A stretch of 64,000 bases of DNA from Umezawaea endophytica. GTDB taxonomy: Bacteria > Actinomycetota > Actinomycetes > Mycobacteriales > Pseudonocardiaceae. Below the pieces are notes generated by a model that saw only the letters and a list, made by a program, of their open reading frames with translations, did no database searches and was not told the origin of the DNA. The DNA lies in the NCBI RefSeq assembly GCF_025061645.1, contig NZ_JANYMP010000010.1, positions 160,141 through 224,140 of the forward strand. The letters run 5' to 3'. Made by a program: the position numbers and the translations under genes. Position 1 is the first letter of the stretch. Each line of letters opens with the position of its first letter. Below are positions 44,973-54,153 of this stretch, in pieces.

Positions 44973-45938
44973 TCACGCGGCGGGGCCGAAGCGGCGTCGG
45001 TACGCGGACGGCGTGAGGCCGGTGTGCTTGCGCAGCCGTGCCCGCAGGTTGGCCGCCGTGCCGAAGCCGCTGGCCGCCGCGACCCGGTCCAGGCGGACCT
45101 CGCCGCGTTCGATCAGCCTGCACGCCAGCGAGATCCGCTCGGTCGTCAGCCAGGCCAGCGGGGTGGTGCCCAGCTCCGCCTGGAACCTCCGGTGCAGCGT
45201 CGCCTGGCTCGCCGCGGCCTTGGCGGCGAGGTCGGCGACGGTCAGGGGCTGGTCCAGGCGCGCCCGCGCCCAGTCGAGCACCGCGCCCAGCGACGAGTCC
45301 GGCACCGCGGGCAGCGGCCGTTCGACGAACTGCCGCTGGCCGCCGTCGCGGTGACCGCTGAACACCAGCCGCCTGCTCACCGCGTTGGCCACCTCGGCGC
45401 CGTGGTCGCGCAGGACCAGGTGCAGCCCGAGGTCCAGCGCCGCCGCGCTGCCCGCCGCCGTCAGCACCGAGCCGTCCTCCACGAACAGCACGTCCGGTTC
45501 CAGCGCGACCAGCGGGAACCGCCGCCCGAACTCGGCGGCCCACCGCCAGTGCGTGGTCGCCCGCCGCCCGTCCAGCACCCCAGCCTCGGCCAGCGTGAAC
45601 GCGCCCGTGCAGAAGCTCACCAGGCGCGCTCCCCGGTCGGCGGCCCGGCGAACGGCGTCCAGCACGCGCGGGCTCGCGGGCACCTCCGGGTCGGGGCGGT
45701 TGGGCACGATCACCGTGTCGGCGGTGTCGACGGCCTCCAGCCCGGCCACCCCGGACAGCGTGAACATCCCCAGGTGCATCGACACGGCGGGCACGGCCGC
45801 GCAGAGGGCGAACGAGTACCAGGGGATCCCCAGCTCGGGCCGTCGCAGCCCGAACAGTTCGGTGGCCACCCCCAGCTCGAACGGGTTCGACCCGTCGTCG
45901 ACGATCACGACCACCCGGTGCGAGGATTCTTGCGGCAT
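44973..45938 (-). CDS. GlxA-family AraC-type transcriptional regulator
   Basis: A 321-residue protein. N-terminal DJ-1/PfpI-like domain (about 8-185) with the 'VSFCTGAFTLAEAG' elbow Cys and 'DGSNPFELGVATELFGL'. C-terminal AraC double helix-turn-helix (about 215-315; 'LTVADLAAKAAASQATLHRRFQAELGTTPLAWL...VAAASGFGTAANLRARLRKHTGLTPSAYRRRF'). Divergent from the cupin gene over 52 nt, which is its probable target. Confidence 0.93.
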   Translation of the reverse strand: MPQESSHRVVVIVDDGSNPFELGVATELFGLRRPELGIPWYSFALCAAVPAVSMHLGMFTLSGVAGLEAVDTADTVIVPNRPDPEVPASPRVLDAVRRAADRGARLVSFCTGAFTLAEAGVLDGRRATTHWRWAAEFGRRFPLVALEPDVLFVEDGSVLTAAGSAAALDLGLHLVLRDHGAEVANAVSRRLVFSGHRDGGQRQFVERPLPAVPDSSLGAVLDWARARLDQPLTVADLAAKAAASQATLHRRFQAELGTTPLAWLTTERISLACRLIERGEVRLDRVAAASGFGTAANLRARLRKHTGLTPSAYRRRFGPAA

Positions 45939-45990
45939 GTGCGATTCCTAGCACTCACGGTCGCCGTGCACCAGCCGCCACGATTACCGC

Positions 45991-46380
45991 ATGACCACCC
46001 AGCCGATCGACATCAACACCGCACTGGACGGCTTCGACGCCATCTGGAGCCCGAGGATCATCACGAACGTCAACGACTACGACATCCGGATCGCCAAGGT
46101 GAAGGGCGACCACGTCTGGCACGTCCACGAGTCCACCGACGAGTTCTTCCTGGTCCTGGACGGCGAACTCGACATCGCCCTGCGCGAGCCGGACGGGGAG
46201 CGGGTCGTCACCCTCCGCAAGGACTCCGTGTTCGTGGTTCCCAGGGGCACCTTCCACAAGCCGTCCTCGCACGCGGGGGCGCACATCATGGTGGTGGAGC
46301 CGATCGGCACCCTCTCGGTGGGGGACCGGCACGAGGAGGTCCCGTCCTACGTGGACGTCACGACGGGCCACCGGGTCTAG
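45991..46380 (+). CDS. Cupin-domain protein
   Basis: A 129-residue single cupin. Metal ligands in 'HVWHVHESTDEFFLVLDGEL' (His, His, Glu of motif 1) and the second-motif His in 'VPRGTFHKPSS'. Such small cupins may be isomerases, dioxygenases or ligand binders; the substrate is unknown. Its TAG stop overlaps the stop of the convergent XRE gene within the 4-nt palindrome CTAG. Confidence 0.9.
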   Translation: MTTQPIDINTALDGFDAIWSPRIITNVNDYDIRIAKVKGDHVWHVHESTDEFFLVLDGELDIALREPDGERVVTLRKDSVFVVPRGTFHKPSSHAGAHIMVVEPIGTLSVGDRHEEVPSYVDVTTGHRV

Positions 46381-47216
46381 GGGCGCACCGCGCACAACCG
46401 GTCCAGTGCCGCCCGGCTGCCGTCGTCGGCCGGGCGGAAGACCACCAGTCGCTGGTCCGGGTCCTGGAGCGGCACGAGCACCTCGAACCGCACCGCGATC
46501 TCGCCGACGCCGGGGTGCCGCAGCACCTTGAGCCCGCGGCCGTTGACCTCGATGTCCCGCTCGGCCCACAGCCGGGCGAAGTCCTCGTCGCGGGTGAGGA
46601 ACTCGGCGATGAGGTCGGTCAGCGCCGAGTCCTCCGGGTGCGCGGCCCACGCGGCGCGCAGGTGGGCGATCCCCTCCCGCACGACCCGTTCCCGGTCGAC
46701 GTAGTACTCGCGCACCTGGGGGTGCGCGAGGCACAGCCACATCGCGTTGCGCCGCGCCGGGGGAAGGGTGCCGAAGTCCACCAGGAGCCGCGTCATCTCG
46801 TGGTTCCAGGCCAGGATGTCGAAGCGCTGGTTCATCAGCATGGCGGGCAGCGGCGACAGGTCGTCGACCAGTTCGGCCAGCGGCGCCGCGGCGGTGGTGG
46901 CGGGCTCGTCGGCGCCGCGGGGACGTTGTCCGGTCAGGTTGAAGAGGTAGGCGCGTTCGACCGGGGGCAGGCGCAGCGCACCGGCCAGCGCCTCCACCAC
47001 GTCCGCCGAGGGCCGCAGCCCGCGACCCTGCTCCAGGCGCACGACGTAGTCGACGCTGATCCCGGCCAGCTCGGCGACCTCCTCGCGGCGCAGGCCGGGG
47101 GTCCGGCGGGCCTGCCTGCGCGACGGCAGGCCGAGGTCGTGCGGGTCCAGCCGTTCACGCCTGGTCCGCAGGAACGCGGCCAGCTCCTGCGTCGTGTCCA
47201 CGGTGCGGGTCGTCAT
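46377..47216 (-). CDS. XRE-family regulator with MmyB-like domain
   Basis: A 279-residue protein of the same type as that at 26088-26951. HTH at about 40-95 ('RREEVAELAGISVDYVVRLEQGRG') and MmyB-like ligand domain (about 110-270, 'LMNQRFDILAWNHEMTRLLVDF ... HPGVGEIAVRFEVLVPLQDPDQRLVVF'). Divergent from the aldo/keto reductase over 117 nt, where GGAAG-CTC-CTTCC (47254-47266) is a possible operator. Confidence 0.92.
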   Translation of the reverse strand: MTTRTVDTTQELAAFLRTRRERLDPHDLGLPSRRQARRTPGLRREEVAELAGISVDYVVRLEQGRGLRPSADVVEALAGALRLPPVERAYLFNLTGQRPRGADEPATTAAAPLAELVDDLSPLPAMLMNQRFDILAWNHEMTRLLVDFGTLPPARRNAMWLCLAHPQVREYYVDRERVVREGIAHLRAAWAAHPEDSALTDLIAEFLTRDEDFARLWAERDIEVNGRGLKVLRHPGVGEIAVRFEVLVPLQDPDQRLVVFRPADDGSRAALDRLCAVRP

Positions 47217-47253
47217 GCCCGGTGCAACAGCCGGGGTAGGACTGGCGTTCCCA

Positions 47254-47266
47254 GGAAGCTCCTTCC
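47254..47266. promoter_or_regulatory. Short inverted repeat between XRE regulator and aldo/keto reductase
   Basis: GGAAG and CTTCC with a 3-nt spacer in the divergent region. Weak as a stand-alone signal. Confidence 0.3.
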
Positions 47267-47333
47267 CTTATCCGGGGCCCGCGACGGTCGCAGACTCGTC
47301 CTCCGCAAGGAACCACGAGTACAGGAGGACACG

Positions 47334-48398
47334 ATGTCGCTCACCCTCGACACCTACCGGCTGCTGGGCCGGTCGGGTCTGCGGGTCTCCCCGCTGGCGC
47401 TGGGCACGGCGACCTTCGGCACCGAGTGGGGCTGGGGAGCTGAGGAGCACGAGGCGCGCAAGCTGTTCGACACCTACGTCGAGCGTGGCGGCAACTTCGT
47501 CGACACCGCGGACACCTACACCGACGGCAGCGCCGAGCGCCTGCTCGGCGAGTTCACCCGCGACCACCGCGAGGGCTTGGTGCTGGCGACGAAGTACACG
47601 ACGCTGCGCAGGCCCGGCGACCCGAACTCCGGGGGCAGCGGCCGGAAGAACCTCTTCGCGTCGGTGGAGGGCAGCCTGCGGCGGCTGCGCACGGACTACC
47701 TCGACCTGCTGTACCTGCACGTGTGGGACTTCACGACGCCGGTCGAGGAGATCCTGCGCGGTGTGGACGACCTGGTCCGGCAGGGCAAGGTCCTGTACGT
47801 CGCGATGTCCAACGTCCCGGCCTGGGAGGTCTCGCGCATGCAGGCCGTCGCCGACCTGCGGGGCTGGGCACCGCTGATCGCGCTCCAGGTCGAGTACAAC
47901 CTCGTCAACCGGGCGGCGGAACGCGACCTGATCCCCATGGCGCGGGCGATGGGGCTGGGCGTCGTCCCGTACTCGCCGCTGGCGGGCGGCGTGCTCACCG
48001 GCAAGTACGGCCGCGCCGACCTCACCGATCCGGGCGCGGCTCCCGGCGACAGCACCAGGAAGAGCTTCAACGCCACCCTGGGCCTGGTCACCGAGCGCAA
48101 CCTGGGCATCGCCGACGTCGTGCGGGAGGTCGCCGCGGAGCTGGACCGCACCCCCGCCCAGGTCGGCCTGGCCTGGACCCTGCGCAACCCCGGCGTGGTG
48201 GCCCCGGTCATCGGCGCCCGCACCCCGGCGCAGTTGGAGGACAACCTGGGGGCACTGGAGGTCGACCTCACCGCACCCCACCTGGCCCGCCTCGACCAGG
48301 CGAGCGCGATCGAGCTCGGCTACCCGCACGACCTGCTGTCCGGAGACCACATCCGCAAGGTGACCGCGGGCGACCTCAAGATCGAACTCCGCCGCTGA
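47334..48398 (+). CDS. Aldo/keto reductase
   Basis: A 354-residue NADPH-dependent oxidoreductase of the AKR fold. Catalytic tetrad D57, Y62 ('VDTADTYTDG'), K87 ('LATKYT') and H129 ('LYLHVWD'). Cofactor residues lie in 'VPYSPLAGGVLTGKY' and 'PVIGARTPAQLEDNLGA'. Start ATG with AGGAGG. Likely target of the divergent MmyB-type XRE regulator. Reduces an unknown aldehyde or ketone. Confidence 0.94.
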   Translation: MSLTLDTYRLLGRSGLRVSPLALGTATFGTEWGWGAEEHEARKLFDTYVERGGNFVDTADTYTDGSAERLLGEFTRDHREGLVLATKYTTLRRPGDPNSGGSGRKNLFASVEGSLRRLRTDYLDLLYLHVWDFTTPVEEILRGVDDLVRQGKVLYVAMSNVPAWEVSRMQAVADLRGWAPLIALQVEYNLVNRAAERDLIPMARAMGLGVVPYSPLAGGVLTGKYGRADLTDPGAAPGDSTRKSFNATLGLVTERNLGIADVVREVAAELDRTPAQVGLAWTLRNPGVVAPVIGARTPAQLEDNLGALEVDLTAPHLARLDQASAIELGYPHDLLSGDHIRKVTAGDLKIELRR

Positions 48399-48407
48399 CA
48401 CCCCGAA

Positions 48408-48447
48408 CGGTCGGGCCGGGGTGGCAACCGCCGCCCCGGCCCGACCG
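48408..48447. terminator. Bidirectional hairpin between AKR and rhaB
   Basis: Perfect 14-bp GC stem (48408-48421 with 48434-48447) around a 12-nt loop that can pair a little further. It lies between the convergent stops at 48398 and 48452. Confidence 0.75.
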
Positions 48448-48451
48448 GCGT

Positions 48452-49816
48452 TCATCCCGTGCGGGGTTCGTACCGGACCACGGACTGCGTGGCCCGCACG
48501 ATCTTCCGCAGGTCACCGTCGACGCACCCGGCCGCCCGCGCCTGCACCAGCACGTTGCCCAGCGCGGACGCCTCCACCGGCCCGGCCTCCACCGGCAGTC
48601 CGCACGCGTCGGCGGTGAGCTGGCACAGCACGGTGTTCAACGCTCCGCCGCCGACGACGTGCACCACGTCCACGCGGCGACCGGACAGCCGCGCCGCGTC
48701 GGCGACCGCGTCCCGGTGCGCCAGCGCGAGGCTGTCCAGCACGCACCGGACGACCGCCGCCCTGGACCGCGGCACCACCTGACCGGTCTCCGCACACGCC
48801 GCCGCGATCCGCCCCGGCATGTCACCGGGGGCGAGGAACCGGGAGTCGGTCGCGTCCACCACGGCCGCCGCGGGCAGCGCCGCGGCCTCCTCCAGCAGCG
48901 CGGCCTGGTCGGTGGTGCCCCACTCCCGGTGGCACTCCTGGAGCAGCCACAGCCCCATCACGTTCCGCAGGTACCGGATCGTGCCGTCCACACCGGACTC
49001 GTTGGTGAAGTTCGCCGCCCGGCTCTCCTCGGTGAGCACCGGCGAGTCCAGCTCCACACCGACCAACGACCAGGTGCCGCAGGAGATGTAGGCGAAGTTC
49101 GCGTCACGGGCGGGCACGGCGACGACGGCGGACGCGGTGTCGTGCGATCCGACCGCGTACACCGGAACCCGTTGCGCCAGGCCGATCTCGGGCAGCACGT
49201 CCCCGATCACGGCGCCGGGTTCGCGCAGGGGCGCGAACAGGCCGGTGTCCACGCCCAGCGCGTCGGCGACCTCGGCCGACCACGCGCGGGTGCGCGGATC
49301 GAGCAGGGCGGTGGTGGACGCGTTGGTGATCTCGGTGCCCGCGCGGCCGGTGAGCCAGTAGCCGATCAGGTCCGGGATCAGCAGCGCCCCGGTGGCCAGG
49401 TCGGCCATCCGGTCGGCGACGAGCTGGAACGCGGTGTTGAACGGCTGGAACTGGATCCCGGTGGCCGCGTAGTGCCGCTCGGGGGCGAGCGCGGTGAGCG
49501 CCTGGCGGACGGCGGGCGCCGTGCGCTCGTCGCGGTAGTGCACGGGGTTCCCGAGCAGGGCCCCGTCCTCGTCGAGCAGCCCGTAGTCCACGGCCCACGA
49601 GTCGACGCCGATCCCGTCCAGCGGGCCCGCCTTCAGCAGCCCGTCGACGACCTCCCGGTAGAGCCCGAGCACGTCCCAGTGCAGCGTGCCGCCGACCTTC
49701 ACCGGCCGGTTCGGGAACCGGTGCACCTCGCTCAGCACCACCGAGCCGTCCTCGACCTCGCCGACGATCACCCGGCCGCTGCCCGCGCCCAGGTCGACCG
49801 CCGCGAACCGCTTCAT
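48452..49816 (-). CDS. rhaB: L-rhamnulokinase
   Basis: A 454-residue FGGY carbohydrate kinase. N-terminal 'AVDLGAGSGRVIVGEV' phosphate-1 motif, 'GIGVDSWAVDYGLLDEDG' as in rhamnulokinases, central 'GSHDTASAV' phosphate-2 motif and C-terminal 'HVVGGGALNTVLCQLTADACGLPV' adenosine motif. It phosphorylates L-rhamnulose at C1. The ATG overlaps the stop of the upstream aldolase gene by 4 nt (ATGA). Last gene of the rha operon. Confidence 0.94.
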   Translation of the reverse strand: MKRFAAVDLGAGSGRVIVGEVEDGSVVLSEVHRFPNRPVKVGGTLHWDVLGLYREVVDGLLKAGPLDGIGVDSWAVDYGLLDEDGALLGNPVHYRDERTAPAVRQALTALAPERHYAATGIQFQPFNTAFQLVADRMADLATGALLIPDLIGYWLTGRAGTEITNASTTALLDPRTRAWSAEVADALGVDTGLFAPLREPGAVIGDVLPEIGLAQRVPVYAVGSHDTASAVVAVPARDANFAYISCGTWSLVGVELDSPVLTEESRAANFTNESGVDGTIRYLRNVMGLWLLQECHREWGTTDQAALLEEAAALPAAAVVDATDSRFLAPGDMPGRIAAACAETGQVVPRSRAAVVRCVLDSLALAHRDAVADAARLSGRRVDVVHVVGGGALNTVLCQLTADACGLPVEAGPVEASALGNVLVQARAAGCVDGDLRKIVRATQSVVRYEPRTG

Positions 49817-51825
49817 CGCAGGAACGCCGCGGCGACGCCCGCGTCCACCGGCACGTGCAGGCCGGTGGTGTGGCTCAGCGTCGTCAGCGCGAACACGGCG
49901 TGCGCCACGTGCTCCGGCAGCACCTCCCGCTTGAGCAGGGTGCGCTGCGCGTAGAACGCGCCCAGCTCCTCCTCCGGCACGCCGTAGACCTCGGCGCGCT
50001 GCGCCCCCCAGCCGCCCGCGAAGATCCCCGACCCGCGCACCACGCCGTCCGGGTTGACCCCGTTGACCTTGATGCCGTGCTCGCCGAGTTCGGCGGCCAG
50101 CAGCCGCACCTGGTGCGCCTGGTCGGCCTTCGCCGCGCTGTAGGCGATGTTGGCGGGCCCGGCGAACACGGCGTTCTTGCTGGCGATGTAGACGATGTCG
50201 CCGCCGAACCCCTGGTCGATCATCACCCGCGCCGCGTGCTTGGCGACCAGGAACGAGCCGCGGGCCATGACGTCGTGCTGCTTGTCCCAGTCCTCGACGG
50301 TGGTGTCCAGCAGCGGCTTGGAGATGGACAGGCCCGCGTTGTTCACCACCAGGTCGACCCCGCCGTAGGCGAGCACGGCCTCGTCGAGCGCGGCGGCGAT
50401 CTGCGCCTCGTCGGTGACGTCCGCCGTCACGGCGACCGCCTTCAGCTCACCGGCGACCGCCGTCGCGGCGGCGGTGTCGCGGTCGGCGACGACCACGCAC
50501 GCGCCCTCGGCCCGGAGCCGGGTGGCGATGGCCTTGCCGATGCCCGACCCGGCCCCGGTGACGAACGCGACCCGCCCGGTCAGCGGCGCGGGCTTGGGAC
50601 GGCGGGCCAGCTTCGCCTCCTCCAGGGCCCAGTACTCGATGCGGAACTTCTCCACCTCGTCGATCGGCGCGTACGTCGACACCGACTCGGCGCCGCGCAT
50701 GACCTCGATGGCGTTGAGGTAGAACTCGCCCGCCACGCGCGCCGTCTGGGCGTCCGCGCCGTAGGAGAACATGCCGACGCCGGGCACCAGCACGATCGCC
50801 GGGTCGGCGCCGCGCATCGCGGGGGAGTCCGGGAGCGCGTGCCGCTCGTAGTAGGCGCGGTAGTCCTCCCGGTACGCCTCGTGCAGCTCGCGCAGCCGGG
50901 CCTTCACCTCGTCCAGCGGCGCGGACGGCGGCAGGTCCAGCACCAGCGGTCGGACCTTCGTGCGGAGGAAGTGGTCCGGGCACGACGTGCCGAGCGCGGC
51001 CAGCCGCGGGTGTTCCGCGCGGGCCAGGAAGTCCAGCACGGGCGCGGTGTCGGTGAAGTGGCCGATCCGCCGGTCGTCGGTCGACGCCAGCCCGCGCAGC
51101 AGCGGGGCCAGCGCGGCGGCGCGCGCCCGGCGTTCGGCGTCGGGAAGCGCTCCGTAGCCGGGGAGTTCCGGCCCGAACGGCTCGTCGCGGCCGTGCTCGG
51201 CGAGGAACGCGGCGGCACCCCGGATGATCTCCAGCGACCGGGCCTCCGCCTCCTCGGACGTGTCGCCCCACGCGGTGATGCCGTGACCGCCCAGCACGCA
51301 GCCGATGGCCTCCGGGTGCTCGGCCTTGATCCGGGCGATGTCCAGCCCGAGCTGGAACCCCGGCCTGCGCCACGGCACCCACACGACCCGGCCGCCGAAG
51401 CAGCGCCCGGTCAGCTCCTCGCCGTCCACGGCCGTCGCCAGCGCGATCCCGGAGTCCGGGTGCAGGTGGTCGACGTGCGCCGCGTCCACGAGCGCGTGCA
51501 TCGCGGTGTCGATCGACGGCGCCGCCCCACCCCGCCCGTGCAGGCAGTGGTCGAACGCCGCCACCATCTCGTCCTCGTGCTCGACGCCCTGGTAGACGTC
51601 CACCAGACCGCGCACCCGGTCCAGCCGCAGCACGGCCAGCCCGGACTCGGTCAGCGTGCCGAGGTCGCCGCCGGACCCCTTGACCCACAGCAGGTCCACC
51701 GGCTTCCCGGTCACCGGGTCGGTGTCCGAGCCCTTGGCGGAGGTGTTGCCGCCCGCGTAGTTCGTGTTCGCCGGGTCGGAACCCAGCCGGTTCGACCTGT
51801 CCAGCAGATCCCGCACCGCGCTCAC
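49813..51825 (-). CDS. rhaE: Bifunctional rhamnulose-1-phosphate aldolase/lactaldehyde dehydrogenase
   Basis: A 670-residue fusion. Residues about 1-400 form a class II (zinc) aldolase domain ('TNYAGGNTSAKG', 'DHLHPDSGIALAT' with metal His). Residues about 420-670 form a short-chain dehydrogenase ('VAFVTGAGSGIGKAIATRLRAEG' NAD fold, 'YSAAKADQAH' catalytic Tyr-Lys). It splits rhamnulose-1-phosphate into dihydroxyacetone phosphate and L-lactaldehyde, which the SDR half oxidises. GTG 51825 overlaps the RhaI stop by 4 nt (GTGA); the frame is open to 51834. Confidence 0.93.
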   Translation of the reverse strand: MSAVRDLLDRSNRLGSDPANTNYAGGNTSAKGSDTDPVTGKPVDLLWVKGSGGDLGTLTESGLAVLRLDRVRGLVDVYQGVEHEDEMVAAFDHCLHGRGGAAPSIDTAMHALVDAAHVDHLHPDSGIALATAVDGEELTGRCFGGRVVWVPWRRPGFQLGLDIARIKAEHPEAIGCVLGGHGITAWGDTSEEAEARSLEIIRGAAAFLAEHGRDEPFGPELPGYGALPDAERRARAAALAPLLRGLASTDDRRIGHFTDTAPVLDFLARAEHPRLAALGTSCPDHFLRTKVRPLVLDLPPSAPLDEVKARLRELHEAYREDYRAYYERHALPDSPAMRGADPAIVLVPGVGMFSYGADAQTARVAGEFYLNAIEVMRGAESVSTYAPIDEVEKFRIEYWALEEAKLARRPKPAPLTGRVAFVTGAGSGIGKAIATRLRAEGACVVVADRDTAAATAVAGELKAVAVTADVTDEAQIAAALDEAVLAYGGVDLVVNNAGLSISKPLLDTTVEDWDKQHDVMARGSFLVAKHAARVMIDQGFGGDIVYIASKNAVFAGPANIAYSAAKADQAHQVRLLAAELGEHGIKVNGVNPDGVVRGSGIFAGGWGAQRAEVYGVPEEELGAFYAQRTLLKREVLPEHVAHAVFALTTLSHTTGLHVPVDAGVAAAFLR

Positions 51826-53006
51826 GCGCCCCACCCCGCCTGTTCGCCGCCGACGCGCTCGCGCGCGATCCTGTCCTGGTACCCGGAACGCCGGTAGGCG
51901 CCGACGGGGTCGGGGTCGAGCCCCTGCTCGACGCGCAACTCGGCCACCAGCGGCCGCACGTCGGTGTTGTAGGCGTCCATCAGGACGTCGTTGGCCGCGA
52001 TCACGTCACCGTCGCGCTGCGCGGTCCTCAACGCCTCGCGATCGACCAGCAGCGCCTTCGCAGTCGCCTCCTGCACGTTGCAGACCGACCGGATCTGGCC
52101 GGGGATCTTCTGCTCGACGTTGTGGCACTGGTCGAGCATGAACGCGACCCCGGTGGCCGGGTCGAGGCCGCCGCCGCGGTCGACCTCGCACATGATCCGG
52201 AACAACTGGAACGGGTCCGCCGCGCCGACCATCAGGTCGTCGTCGGCGTAGAAGCGGGAGTTGAAGTCGAACGCGCCGAGCTTCCCGGCGCGCAGCAGGA
52301 ACGCCACGATGAACTCGATGTTCGTGCCGGGCGCGTGGTGGCCGGTGTCGACGCAGACCTTCGCCCGCTCGCCCAGCTCCAGGCAGTGCGCGAACGACGT
52401 GCCCCAGTCCGGGACGTCCATCGTGTAGAAGGCGGGCTCGAAGAGCTTGTACTCCAGCAGGAGCCGCTGGTCGCCGGACAGCCGCTCGTACACCGCAGCC
52501 AGCGCCTCGGCCAGCCGGTCCTGCCGGTCGCGGATGTCGTCCTGGCCGGGGTAGTTGGTGCCGTCGGAGAACCACAGCTTCAGGTCGCGCGACCCGGTCT
52601 CGTCCATGACGTCCACGCACTCCAGCAGGTGCGCGAGCGCCTTGCGCCGGACCGCCGGGTCGGGGTTGGTGACGCTGCCGAGCTTGTAGTCGTCGTCCTG
52701 GAACACGTTGGCGTTGACGGTGCCGAGCCGGACGCCCGCGGCCTCGGCGTACCGGGCCAGGTCGGCGTAGTCGTCGACGCGGTCCCACGGGATGTGCAGC
52801 GCGATGGACGGCGCCGAGCCGGTGAGGGAGTGCACGACGGCGGCGTCGTCGATCTTCTCGCGGACCGTGCGGGGGACCCCTGCCTGCGCGAACACCTTGA
52901 AGCGCGTGCCGGAGTTCCCGTAGGCCCACGAGGGGGTCTCGATCCGCAGCGTTCGCAGGCCCGCCCGCGCGGTGTCGCCACGCGGATCCGGCGCGAGTGC
53001 CGTCAT
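51822..53006 (-). CDS. rhaI: L-rhamnose isomerase
   Basis: A 394-residue TIM-barrel isomerase of the Pseudomonas stutzeri RhaI type: 'SIALHIPWDRVDDYADLARYAEAAGVRLGTVNANVFQDDDYKLG' near the N-terminus, 'EYKLFEPAFYTMDVPDWGTSF' (metal Glu), 'KVCVDTGHHAPGTNIEFIVAFLL' (metal Asp/His) and 'FDFNSRFYADDDLMVGAADPF'. It converts L-rhamnose to L-rhamnulose. First gene of the rhaI-rhaE-rhaB operon; the LacI-type operator lies 20 nt upstream of its ATG. Confidence 0.95.
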   Translation of the reverse strand: MTALAPDPRGDTARAGLRTLRIETPSWAYGNSGTRFKVFAQAGVPRTVREKIDDAAVVHSLTGSAPSIALHIPWDRVDDYADLARYAEAAGVRLGTVNANVFQDDDYKLGSVTNPDPAVRRKALAHLLECVDVMDETGSRDLKLWFSDGTNYPGQDDIRDRQDRLAEALAAVYERLSGDQRLLLEYKLFEPAFYTMDVPDWGTSFAHCLELGERAKVCVDTGHHAPGTNIEFIVAFLLRAGKLGAFDFNSRFYADDDLMVGAADPFQLFRIMCEVDRGGGLDPATGVAFMLDQCHNVEQKIPGQIRSVCNVQEATAKALLVDREALRTAQRDGDVIAANDVLMDAYNTDVRPLVAELRVEQGLDPDPVGAYRRSGYQDRIARERVGGEQAGWGA

Positions 53007-53026
53007 CGTGTTCTCCAACCGCCGAT

Positions 53027-53038
53027 TGAAACGTTTCA
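53027..53038. promoter_or_regulatory. LacI-type operator of the rhamnose genes
   Basis: The perfect palindrome TGAAACGTTTCA with central CG lies between the divergent rhaI and regulator genes. A regulator-side -10-like TATTGT is at 53047-53052. The site would control both directions. Confidence 0.75.
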
Positions 53039-53084
53039 TCCGATGGTATTGTTCGTCGTGGCGCGGAGCAAGGGGTCGGGTGAC

Positions 53085-54089
53085 ATGGTCGGCATCAAGG
53101 ACGTCGCCCGGCGAGCCGGGGTATCGATCGGCACGGTCTCCAACGTCGTCAACCGGCCGCACGTCGTGTCGGCGGTGACGAGGTCCCGCGTGAACGCGGT
53201 GATCGAGGAACTCGGCTACGTGCGCGACGAGTCGGCCCGCCAGCTCCGCGCGGGCAGCAGCCGCACCCTCGCCCTGCTGGTCCTGGACCTCGGCAACCCG
53301 TTCTTCGTGGACGTCGCGCGCGGCGCGGAGGAGGCGGCGCACGACGCGGGCCTCAACATGATCACCTGCAACAGCGCCCAGCGCGTCGACCGGGAGTCCT
53401 CCTACCTGGCCATGCTCGCCGAGCAGCGGGTGCGCGGCGTGCTGCTCAGCCCCGTCGGCCCGCAGGACGAGAGCCTCGAGGCGTTCGGCCGCAGCGGGAT
53501 CCCGTACGTGCTGGTCGACCGCAAGGCGACCACGGGGGAGTGCTGCTCGGTGTCGGTCGACGACGTGCTCGGCGGCGCGCTCGCCGCCCGCCACCTGGCC
53601 GAGCAGGGGCACACCGAGATCGCGTTCGTCAACGGCCCGTCCGTGCTCGTGCAGTGCCGCGAGCGCGAGGAGGGCGTGCGCAAGGCGCTGGCCGAGGTGC
53701 CGGGGCACCACCTGTCCGTGCTGGAGGTGGCCGCGCTGGACGTGGCGTCCGGCCGGGACGCCGGGGCGCGCATCCTGGGCATCAGCCCGCGACCGACGGC
53801 GGTGTTCTGCGCGAACGACCTGCTCGCGCTCGGCGTGCTCCAGGCCATGGTCGGCGCGGGCGTCCGGGTGCCGGAGGACCTGGCGATCGTCGGGTACGAC
53901 GACATCGAGTTCGCCTCGGCCGCAGCCGTCCCGCTCACCTCCGTCCGGCAGCCCGCCGCCCGCATCGGCGAGACGGCCGCGCGGCTGCTGATCGAGGAGA
54001 CGTCCGGCGAGGGCGAGCACGAGCACCGCACGGTCGTGTTCTCGCCCGAACTGGTGGTCCGCGACTCGACCCGCACCAGGCGCCGCTGA
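53085..54089 (+). CDS. rhaR: LacI-family regulator of the rhamnose operon
   Basis: A 334-residue LacI repressor. N-terminal 'IKDVARRAGVSIGTVSNVVNRP' HTH with hinge helix, then a periplasmic-binding-protein-like sugar domain ('LALLVLDLGNPFFVDVARGAEEAAHDAGL ... VFCANDLLALGVLQAM ... VGYDDIEFASAAAVPLTSVRQP'). Divergent from rhaI, with its probable operator between. ATG 53085 has AAGGGG upstream; a leaderless GTG at 53058 would add nine residues. The symbol is assigned by context. Confidence 0.9.
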   Translation: MVGIKDVARRAGVSIGTVSNVVNRPHVVSAVTRSRVNAVIEELGYVRDESARQLRAGSSRTLALLVLDLGNPFFVDVARGAEEAAHDAGLNMITCNSAQRVDRESSYLAMLAEQRVRGVLLSPVGPQDESLEAFGRSGIPYVLVDRKATTGECCSVSVDDVLGGALAARHLAEQGHTEIAFVNGPSVLVQCREREEGVRKALAEVPGHHLSVLEVAALDVASGRDAGARILGISPRPTAVFCANDLLALGVLQAMVGAGVRVPEDLAIVGYDDIEFASAAAVPLTSVRQPAARIGETAARLLIEETSGEGEHEHRTVVFSPELVVRDSTRTRRR

Positions 54090-54153
54090 CACGATCGGGG
54101 TGATCATCGCCGCACGTCAGGCGTGCGGGCGGTCGATGGGTGACGCTGTCGGC

